Origin: a virus
IMG/VR virus record: IMGVR_UViG_3300044845_001067
Span: 1 to 30,765 of that record
DNA length: 30,765 bases
Direction: 5' to 3' (one strand)
The notes beneath the pieces are model-generated. The model was not told the origin of the DNA, did no database searches, and worked only from the letters and a program-made list of their open reading frames with translations. Positions 21,701 through 28,585 of the stretch are shown in pieces; the first letter of the stretch is position 1; each line of letters starts with the position of its first letter. The position numbers and the translations under genes were made by a program.

Positions 21701-24700
21701 AACTACAATACAAACGTAAAATACACTACAAATTCTAGTAAAGCAACTGGACCTATTGATAAGATTGCCGTCACTTCTGGGGGAAGTGGATATAAGACAC
21801 TTCCGGGAATAAGCTCAGTTATTTCTGATAATGGTTCTGGTGCAATATTTGAGCTTATTAGTCGTTCAATCGGTAGAATAAATGTAGTAAATCTCGATGA
21901 TATTGGCTACGATTATCCTGCAGATTTATCATTAACACCCGTAACTCAAACTCCAATAGTTCTTAAAGTCGTACCTCAAACCGCGCTTAAAACAGTTGGA
22001 ATTTCATCTCAGGGTAGAAACTATGTCTTTGCCCCAAATCTAGTTCTACTGGACGGCTTAACATTGGAGCAAATCTTAGATGTAGACTTAAGATATACAC
22101 TAGGAGATAGTGAAGTAACGATAGCCAAAAATAGTAAAGGAATTAATAACGTCACACCTATCATTGTTCCAACTAATAACTCAAATGGAGTTCAAATAAA
22201 TTCAATTACCTACAATTCTACAACAAAAGATGTAACGGTATTTCTGGCCCAAGGTTATAGCAACCTTTCGGATTTCCCCTTCGTGGTGGGCGACAAAGTA
22301 TTAATTGAAAATGTCTCAATTTATCCTGACCCGCAAGCCAAGGGTTATAACTCATCATCTTACGATTATACCAGATTTCTTATTAAGCAGGTTACTCCAA
22401 ATATTGGAGGTTCTAATGGAAGTATAATCTATAACATTGCAGACAAATTATATGACGATGAATATCCTGGAATTTTTAATTTAGATGTACTATCCGGCAC
22501 AGTAGTTCCAGAAAAATACTTTCCAAAATTTACAATTGACTTGACTAAAAATTCGTTCTTAAGAGATGAAATTGTCACATCTGATACTTTAAAAGGGTCT
22601 GTTCAGTTTTGGAATGAACAGAATGAACTTCTAACAATATCAACCCCCGATGAAATCATTCCAGGAGATGTAATTTTAGGAAAAGACTCACTCTCACGAG
22701 GAATTGTTGGTAAAGTTTATGGATTCCAATCAAATTATATAATCAACTCTTCATCTATAGTTAAAAAGGGTTGGAATACAGAAAAGGGGTTCTTTGATAA
22801 TGAATTCCAGAGAATACAAGACAGTAATTATTATCAGGCATTTTCTTATTCCCTGAAATCTAAAATTGATTATGAAACCTGGGACAACCCCGTCAGTAGT
22901 TTGGCTCACATTTCCGGTTTCAAAAAATTCGGCGATTTTATCGTTGAATCTGAAGTATTATCTTCCCAAATTTCAAATGGTGTTGAATCCTTATCAGATG
23001 TAAACATACTTAAAATTTCAGAAGTAGACCTAAATGCCCATGACGACTACGACTTAGCCACTGAAAATAACTATCAAATTGGTTCAAATCTTGCTTCTAA
23101 TCAAGTTTATTTTACCAACAGAATTTTACAGGATTATTTGCTAGTAGAAGGTAATAGGGTTCTAGTGGTTGATGACATCAGCCCAAAATTTGATGGAATT
23201 ACTCGCCAGTTTGACTTAACCAGCAACACCCGAAACGCCTTCTTGAGGAGTTTTGATGGAAGCTCTCAAGCTATTGTTGATATTCAGAATAATTTCCTAA
23301 AATTACCAAATCACTATTTCACTAACGGGGAAAAAGTTTCTTATACACACGGAGGCAGCCCCATTGGAATACAAACCACAAATATAAGTGGAATAGGTCT
23401 AACCAGCAAATTACCCCAAACATTATATGTCATAAAATATAGCGAATCTGAGATTGGTTTTGCCGATACCGCAGAAAATGCACTCAAAGAAAAGGTAACG
23501 CCAATCATTCTATCTACTGTTGGAATCGGTAGTACACATATACTGAAATCTACAAATCAAAATACCAAGGCAATTATTTCTTTGGGTGGAATTATTCAAT
23601 CCCCGATTGTAGCAACAGCAACCTCAACTAGGACCACATCTTATGTTGGAATTGGTTCCACTTCAATTTCTCTTTTGAGCAATAGAGATTTCGCCAGTGG
23701 GGATTATGCCAAAATTAATGATGAAATCGTAAAAGTTATTTCTGTTGGTATCGCATCAACCAATATCATAGCAATTAACAGATCCTGGGCTGGAACTGGA
23801 ATTTCTACACATGCAATAAACTCTGTAGTTTATAAGTTACAGGGAGATTACAATATTGTTGATAGCACTATACATTTTGTAGATCCACCGAAAGGACCAT
23901 CGCCAATTGGAACAGTTGGGGGTTCTCCTGAAAATGTTGATTTTGTTGGTATAACTTCAACTCTAAGTTTTAATGGTAGAATTTTTACGCGCAATGGTGT
24001 TAAAAATACACCAAATGATGCTTATTATAATAATTTTATTCTGGATGATATTTCCAGTGGTTTCAATGGAATTTCATCAACCTTTACTTTAAAAAGTAAT
24101 TCTCAAAATATCACGGGAATTGCGACCAATAATGGAACCATACTACTCAATGAGGTTTTCCAGGCACCATCAGAATTAACCGGATTCAACCGGGCATATA
24201 ACAGTTACACCATTTCACAAACCGCCGGAATCTCTTCTATAAGGTTCCTAGGAGCCCCTGCAACACAAACGAATGATGTAAATGGGTCAGGGCTACCCGT
24301 AGGAGGAGTAATTGTCTCCATAGGCTTTACGCCGGGTTTCGGGTTTCAACCATTAGTTTCCGCAGGCGGCACAGCCAACGTTTCAATGGCCGGCACAATT
24401 ACATCTATAACCGTAAATAATGCAGGTTCCGGCTATAGATCAGGTCTACAAACTGTAAATGTAAGTGCATATTCTCCAACCGCTGGACTATCAACTTTTC
24501 AGAATATCGGTATAGCCTCCATTTTAAATGGCAGAGTGGTTTCAGTCAATTTAACTAACCCAGGTGTTGGTTATACTTTTACGAATCCCCCAACCATAAC
24601 ATTTGATGCACCACTTACATATTCAAATATACCACTATTGTCTTCTGGAATTGGAACGGGCGCCAGGGCTAATCTAACAGTGGGGATTAATTCCAGTGTA

Positions 24701-27013
24701 ATAGATGTTGAAATAGTCAATCGCGGGTTTGGCTATAAAAAAGGTGATATTTTAACTGTGGCTATTGGTGGTACTGTGGGAATACCTACTGTAACAATTC
24801 CACCCCCACAAGTCGGCAGTGCCATCACATTCACCTTTACTGCCACATCTGCAACCAACGTGCCTGTACCAGACGCAATCAGCAATCCCAGGCCAATGCA
24901 ATATAATCCTTCTGGTGGGGCAATGGCTACGGGCGTAATTCCAAACTTAAGAAACTTTATCTACCAAGGTTTGGTCGGTAGCTATGCCCCCGCCGGAAAT
25001 TGGCGTCCTGTGAGTCAGAGCACTAGCACCACAAATCAGCAGCGATTTGATTATTATTTTAACACTGCATCATCCAGCACAACTGGCGGGGGCTCAGGTT
25101 CTGCAACAGTAAGAAACTGGGTCAATAGACTAGATTTAAATTTTGGTTCATTCTATCTTGATGGTACTTCTAGTTTCTGTGGACCCGCAAACGCCGTCTC
25201 ATTATTAAGCCAAAATAATACGGGTGTGGGGCAGTACATCAATGAATCGCCAAATTCCACATCGGGAAATTCCATATCTGGAAATCAAAATACTTTATCT
25301 AGTGGTATCTATAATATCGTTTTTGGTGCTTCTGGAATTCCGGGCACACTTCAATACACGGCCTTCACAAACGTTACGACAAGCCCCTTTGTGCAAACTA
25401 GTGGTGGCATTATCACTATAGTAACCACTGAAGATGCACCAGCCGCTGGCTCACAATATTCAGACTTTAAGATTTCGGTGGACGAAATTTACAATAATAA
25501 ATTCTCAGGTTGGTCATTTGGTGAATTGCAGTTCATAGACTCAATTGAAGAATTATTTGATGGTTCCAGGAGATCTTTCCCGATTAAAATTGATAATGAA
25601 TTGAAAAGTATCAGAACTAACTTTGGTTCGTTGATTGACATCAACAATATATTCTTGGTATTCGTAAATGGCATTCTTCAAAATCCAGGAGAAGGCTATA
25701 ATATTACCGGTAGTAGTTTCCTAACTTTCAGTGAAGCCCCCAAAGAAGATTATACTTGTTCAATTTTATTCTATCGTGGAACCGGGGAAACTGATGTAAC
25801 TGATGTTGATGTTTTAGAGACAATAAAACCTGGCGATTTAGTCCGCTTACAAGACGATTTTAACTATGACCAAACTGATAGGCTAGTTTCGGCAGTATTA
25901 TCCTCCGATACGGTTAATACGATTGCTTATACTGGTCCAGGCGTCTCCGAGGATGAATCATATATTAGACCCCTTAGATGGAGAATGCAAACCGAAGATC
26001 TCTTCATTAATCAAACTGAAATCGCGAAAAATAGAGAGATTTATGGAGAAATTATAGAACCTTCCACGAATCTTATTAAGACGGCTGGAATTAATACGAG
26101 TGTACTATTTGTTGAAAATGTTAAGACAATTTTTGACAACGTGAGGGAAAATACCGTTCAAAATTACGGAAATGAATTAAGAATTGTATCTCAAGATCAA
26201 GTTAGAGTTGCTATAACCACCGCAACAGTATCAAATTCCGGCTCGATTAGTTCTATAACAATTGTTGATAGAGGTGCCGGCTATATCTCTCCTCCGGAAA
26301 TTTCGTTTCCAATTCCAGTTGGTATGACAACTACTGCGAGAGCATATGCTACCGCATCGGTTTCTTCGGGTTCTATAAGTTCAATCACGATAAACTCTCC
26401 TGGTGCCGGATACACGTTTACCTCTCCACCAAATGCTTTAATTGAACCACCTAGAGGCATTTTTGAAGATGTTACCGCAAGCAATTTCGAGGGCGATTTT
26501 GGCCTAATTTCTGGCATAGGAAAAACTTCCGTTGGAATTGCATCAACAGCTCTTATATTTAATCTTTATATTCCCCAAGATTCCTTTTTAAGAGACTCTA
26601 ATATTGTCGGTTCTGCAATTACAGTTAGTGGTATTCAAACCGGCTATTATTTTGCAGTTAAAAACTCTTATCTTGGTAATGGTATTACCTCTCTAGATGA
26701 GACAGGCGCCCTAATTTCAATCGGCACCTCTTATCTTGATAACGTTTACAGAGTTGCATCTGTATCTGCTGCCAGCACATTTGTTTCTGGTATTGGAATT
26801 ACAGCTATCGTTAGGGTTACTACCTCGGTGGATAATAACAACATTATCGGTCTCGGTTCAACAAGTTTCTATGGCACCTATAGTTGGGGTAGAATTACAA
26901 TACCAAATGGAATCACAAATCAGTTTACTGTCTACAATAATGGAATTTCTGGAATAAATACCTCACCTATAGTGAAACGTATTAATCCTTTGAAATCTAA
27001 AAATTACACATAA
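15764..27013 (+). CDS. Giant gp7-like baseplate wedge protein with a YHYH domain
   Basis: The 3,749-aa protein stands where T4 has gp7 (1,032 aa) and starts with a wedge-type helical region (about residues 131-220, LFLNRFLVKLKKQLIPGFEG then FYSTKGTDRAFEILFGALYG). Cyanophage versions are labelled gp7 or VrlC-like. It then holds many repeats of three kinds: GFPxxGxLxxxxxxITYTS ... RGxxGT modules; HGFxxGDxVxY ... YYVxxxxxxxxxLS modules; and GSGYxxxPxIxIxGxG modules. A YHYH domain lies near residues 1190-1310 (SPILGWAYDGNPIYGPYGYE and NGTYAYFATV). Near 3480-3570 two GSGY-type repeats recur (GAGYISPPEI, GAGYTFTSPP). The late box of gp8 overlaps its TAA. A 210-residue segment near 3015-3230 looks inserted. 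The protein should span the wedge from hub to rim. Confidence 0.85.
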   Translation: MKVKISSIVESQIPSFLREESPLLVEFIRQYFISGEYAGGPFDLIANIDQYIKLENLTNNTQSTILSEDISFTDTDISVTSTRGFPDSYGLLKIDSEIITYTSKTDTTFNDCIRGFCGTSNYDLEFSTSESSGHLENTVVENLSVLFLNRFLVKLKKQLIPGFEGREFTDNLNQTTFIEKSRDFYSTKGTDRAFEILFGALYGEPVQVVKPREYLFTPSDAEYRVTRELVVDPIFGDPTLLENRTLFQDKTENYPKATGTISKVEKIIRGDRTYYIISLDYDFNNNVSEFGEFSIHPKTQLTSSASIGAKTLDVDSTVGFPQTGSLLLGDNSVITYTSKSTNQFFGCSGISLILNSGDTVAVNAFAYGYSGQNTEDVVSVRVTGVIGEFKETTSAYHLNVGDTIRPKSLGKLSRDIRSKNWLYNIPNCYNLESIRLLDSATSQYEFKTIDDNFLNVGDVIGIYYKNGSVIQTTIYSKINFNTFIVQGQGQLIFSNIDYIENQLKRASAINFQDISNYSANVQNVYVDSTENYYVSAPSLPSYSQLPLLADSRGIILNGSFDGTVINYTDHGFYSGDVVVYDYTTSNLGIAKGIYYVKKISKDSLSLATSRTNLKAGIFVNVQGIVTNNTLSYNEFSGKTLNHQKLFRKISEAVPTVKVVPTPIGNTGILNNGVEILNYKSRDAVFYGPIESFAVISPGSDYDVMNPPVIQITDESGIGAIANCEVSGSLKEIRLINPGLNYNSEPSITISGGNGKNARARAEISLFEHSASFQSTSIVNNAIGFSTFHGFNNTEKVIFKPDGVTRVSGISTDSQYFAFVENTQEIKLHKSYTDALSGINTITLTPSGIANHRIVSATPKTKVSSINVVDSGEGYKNRRVSVNSAGISTETNIINKDQHGFKSGELIVYEDFTGAPIVGITTNQSYYVTALNEDSFKLSEVAATTPDFLYRTNQFISITSSGNGTHYFNYEPITVSITGISENSPHFSAKIQPIFRGEITDVMVENGGQKYGQEDILNFNRQPVIKINSGVSAQLQAVVNDGKITQVLVINSGSGYNSQPDIEIVGSGSGARLTPIVENGELKEVKIINSGYDYDSRNTYLTVVPAGHGAELRANIKRWTINNIERLFQSNKIVDDDGIITTGINSSYELQYTHGYAPRELRKILSASKFISGNLSYQPDLQLINGRESISDSHSPILGWAYDGNPIYGPYGYEAQTGGAIKIVESSYEITLSSERPSLTLYPQGFFVEDYQFKNSGDLDEHNGRYCVTPEFPNGTYAYFATVSNNGYETSGAFNNYFKPTFPYFIGNTYHSKAIEFNFSYSSNQDAIDINDTGWLRNVAPFSFNSENSFYKYLAQPFDDYEQTATITSTLSGSLESVIVSSSGDNYKIGDKLVFNNDNSGGINATAEVASISGKPVTSISIASTSYYGVEFTPNSEYGIIGFCNEPHVFKNNDTVSISNLFHNQSYLQNSFNVSVIPQKFTLNANIDAPFFTGNITYINLYGNLNYPNIRENDVLQIEDEKLKVLNVDTKSSRLLVERQYAGTLGTSHAAGSEIVELPRKFFIPAGSHKFNNSAFNKELYFNPSKSVGVGIGTTIIFSNPGIGPTSVFVPTKSIYIPDHGLKTGEKLIYRSNGGSALGGVLNDDTVVYAVSYSGDFVGLSTEKVGIGSTGNYVGYNTTAAAKILSFNTSGSGDKHSVITTYDSTVGQVNKNLVTVSTILPPDLSPGDKITVSVIPAEDEIVKISYNKETQRLLVNPRTFTPTDVVGNFITIKNHGYHNGKKLIYTSSSPTIGLENDGIYYSVVITSDKIGLSRSYYDAVIANKVVELTGTSFGVFSEINPSINILKGNSVIFDLSDSSLSESNGFESISSFDFDIFTDGQFSNKFFTTYSDTNFNVIKNGRVGIDTNARVTLRNDSKLPNELYYNLSSKTNKIIFNDKENITNFNRINFVESSYSGTYPVSGIGTTTFSYTIANIPEKPNYNTNVKYTTNSSKATGPIDKIAVTSGGSGYKTLPGISSVISDNGSGAIFELISRSIGRINVVNLDDIGYDYPADLSLTPVTQTPIVLKVVPQTALKTVGISSQGRNYVFAPNLVLLDGLTLEQILDVDLRYTLGDSEVTIAKNSKGINNVTPIIVPTNNSNGVQINSITYNSTTKDVTVFLAQGYSNLSDFPFVVGDKVLIENVSIYPDPQAKGYNSSSYDYTRFLIKQVTPNIGGSNGSIIYNIADKLYDDEYPGIFNLDVLSGTVVPEKYFPKFTIDLTKNSFLRDEIVTSDTLKGSVQFWNEQNELLTISTPDEIIPGDVILGKDSLSRGIVGKVYGFQSNYIINSSSIVKKGWNTEKGFFDNEFQRIQDSNYYQAFSYSLKSKIDYETWDNPVSSLAHISGFKKFGDFIVESEVLSSQISNGVESLSDVNILKISEVDLNAHDDYDLATENNYQIGSNLASNQVYFTNRILQDYLLVEGNRVLVVDDISPKFDGITRQFDLTSNTRNAFLRSFDGSSQAIVDIQNNFLKLPNHYFTNGEKVSYTHGGSPIGIQTTNISGIGLTSKLPQTLYVIKYSESEIGFADTAENALKEKVTPIILSTVGIGSTHILKSTNQNTKAIISLGGIIQSPIVATATSTRTTSYVGIGSTSISLLSNRDFASGDYAKINDEIVKVISVGIASTNIIAINRSWAGTGISTHAINSVVYKLQGDYNIVDSTIHFVDPPKGPSPIGTVGGSPENVDFVGITSTLSFNGRIFTRNGVKNTPNDAYYNNFILDDISSGFNGISSTFTLKSNSQNITGIATNNGTILLNEVFQAPSELTGFNRAYNSYTISQTAGISSIRFLGAPATQTNDVNGSGLPVGGVIVSIGFTPGFGFQPLVSAGGTANVSMAGTITSITVNNAGSGYRSGLQTVNVSAYSPTAGLSTFQNIGIASILNGRVVSVNLTNPGVGYTFTNPPTITFDAPLTYSNIPLLSSGIGTGARANLTVGINSSVIDVEIVNRGFGYKKGDILTVAIGGTVGIPTVTIPPPQVGSAITFTFTATSATNVPVPDAISNPRPMQYNPSGGAMATGVIPNLRNFIYQGLVGSYAPAGNWRPVSQSTSTTNQQRFDYYFNTASSSTTGGGSGSATVRNWVNRLDLNFGSFYLDGTSSFCGPANAVSLLSQNNTGVGQYINESPNSTSGNSISGNQNTLSSGIYNIVFGASGIPGTLQYTAFTNVTTSPFVQTSGGIITIVTTEDAPAAGSQYSDFKISVDEIYNNKFSGWSFGELQFIDSIEELFDGSRRSFPIKIDNELKSIRTNFGSLIDINNIFLVFVNGILQNPGEGYNITGSSFLTFSEAPKEDYTCSILFYRGTGETDVTDVDVLETIKPGDLVRLQDDFNYDQTDRLVSAVLSSDTVNTIAYTGPGVSEDESYIRPLRWRMQTEDLFINQTEIAKNREIYGEIIEPSTNLIKTAGINTSVLFVENVKTIFDNVRENTVQNYGNELRIVSQDQVRVAITTATVSNSGSISSITIVDRGAGYISPPEISFPIPVGMTTTARAYATASVSSGSISSITINSPGAGYTFTSPPNALIEPPRGIFEDVTASNFEGDFGLISGIGKTSVGIASTALIFNLYIPQDSFLRDSNIVGSAITVSGIQTGYYFAVKNSYLGNGITSLDETGALISIGTSYLDNVYRVASVSAASTFVSGIGITAIVRVTTSVDNNNIIGLGSTSFYGTYSWGRITIPNGITNQFTVYNNGISGINTSPIVKRINPLKSKNYT

Positions 27014-27016
27014 ATA
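27009..27016 (+). promoter_or_regulatory. Late promoter (CATAAATA) before gp8
   Basis: CATAAATAG overlaps the stop codon of the giant gene and lies 15 bp before the gp8 ATG. It would supply gp8 and the next structural gene independently of the 11-kb gene upstream. Confidence 0.6.
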
Positions 27017-27031
27017 GCTAAAAAGAATAAT

Positions 27032-28579
27032 ATGTCTGCAATAATTACAGAACAACATAGAATATCTCTAGCAAAGAATTTTGTAGATTCGGTGTCTACC
27101 GGTAAAGATACATATTATACTTTTATTGGTCTACCTAATGCGACAGATTATCAATCTGATTGGAATACAAATCCTCCAGCTCCGAAAGATAGCTTTGACC
27201 AAGAGAACGATTATTGGGATACAATGATTGCTCTTAAGAAAATTACCGCTAATAATGCCAGACTTGCGGTTAAAAGATCATCTTGGACTTCTGGCACGAC
27301 TTATGATATGTATCGTAATGATATTACCAGAACAAATGTCTCCAAACCTTCGGGTGCAACATCACTATATTCATCAAACTATTATGTTGTTAATGATGAT
27401 TATAAAGTTTACATTTGTCTGTTTAATGGCACCGATCCTGAAAATCCCAATGGAAGACCCTCCCTGAATGAACCAACTTTTATAGATTTAGAGCCAAGAG
27501 GTGCTGGTGATGGGGCTGATGGTTATATTTGGAAATATCTCTACACGATTAAACCTAGCGACATTATTAAGTTTGTAACCACAAATTATATTCCAGTTCC
27601 TTTAGATTGGGAAACAAATTCAGAATATTCATCATTAAGAAATAATGCCACGAATAGCGGTCAACTAAAAGTTGTTACAATTACCAATAGGGGTGTTGCA
27701 GTAGGAACTCCGAACACTGCTATCACTAAGGTTCAAATTAAAGGCGATGGCACTGGAGCCGAAGCTACAATTGTGATAAATAATGATTCAAAAGTTGATT
27801 CTATTACCGTAACGAAAGGTGGATCTGGATATACATATGGAACTGTTGATTTAAGTTCTGCTAATATTCAAGTTGGAACAACTGCCCCATTATTTAATGT
27901 AATTATTCCGCCAAAAGGTGGTCATGGTTATGACATCTACAGAGAATTAGGCTCCACAAGAGTCATTCTATATACTAGATTTGAAAACGACACCTTAAAT
28001 CCAGATTTTATTGTAGGAAACCAGACCGCAAGATTTGGTATCGTAAAAAATGCTCAAACTAATGGATCTTCCACACTATTAAATGTAGATAGAGCAAGTG
28101 CGCTTTATGCAATTAAGGTCTCAGGATCTAATCACAATTCTAATACTTTCCCGGCAAATGCAACATTTACTCAAACTATTGGAATTGGCGCCACTGCGGT
28201 TGGACGAGTTGCGGCATTTGATTATACTAATAATGTCTTAAAATACTGGCAAGATCGCTCTATTGTTGGGTTTAATACCAATGGAACCCAAAATCCCTCT
28301 CCAACATATGGGTTTAATGTGAATGATTTCACGAACGTCCCGGCAACCGGAGGCTCCTTGAATTTATTTTGCAGGGGAAATGTTGTCCCTATTGATATTA
28401 CCTTTAACGGCGATTACAATACAATAAATAATAATTATCTAGGGCAAAGCTTTACAAATGGATTATCAAATCCCGAAGTAAAGAAATATTCTGGAGATAT
28501 TATTCACGTTGATAACAGACCATCTACACCTAGATCAGTTAACCAACAAGAAGACGTTAAAGTAATTTTGCTATTCTAA
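27032..28579 (+). CDS. 8: Baseplate wedge subunit gp8
   Basis: The 515-aa protein (T4 gp8 is 334 aa) shows the gp8 core: AIITEQHRISLAKNFVDSV (residues 3-21), TYYTFIGLP, DSFDQENDYWDTMIALKKI, MYRNDITRTNV, LYSSNYYVVNDDYKVYICLFN (about residues 110-131) and GDGADGYIWKYLYTIKPSD. In T4, gp8 dimers bind gp7 and gp10 in the wedge. The extra 180 residues in the C-terminal half include a GSGYTYG-type module also present in the giant protein upstream, so the two may share a repeat type. It has its own late box and is followed by the next structural gene after 6 bp. Confidence 0.9.
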   Translation: MSAIITEQHRISLAKNFVDSVSTGKDTYYTFIGLPNATDYQSDWNTNPPAPKDSFDQENDYWDTMIALKKITANNARLAVKRSSWTSGTTYDMYRNDITRTNVSKPSGATSLYSSNYYVVNDDYKVYICLFNGTDPENPNGRPSLNEPTFIDLEPRGAGDGADGYIWKYLYTIKPSDIIKFVTTNYIPVPLDWETNSEYSSLRNNATNSGQLKVVTITNRGVAVGTPNTAITKVQIKGDGTGAEATIVINNDSKVDSITVTKGGSGYTYGTVDLSSANIQVGTTAPLFNVIIPPKGGHGYDIYRELGSTRVILYTRFENDTLNPDFIVGNQTARFGIVKNAQTNGSSTLLNVDRASALYAIKVSGSNHNSNTFPANATFTQTIGIGATAVGRVAAFDYTNNVLKYWQDRSIVGFNTNGTQNPSPTYGFNVNDFTNVPATGGSLNLFCRGNVVPIDITFNGDYNTINNNYLGQSFTNGLSNPEVKKYSGDIIHVDNRPSTPRSVNQQEDVKVILLF

Positions 28580-28585
28580 CTCCAA

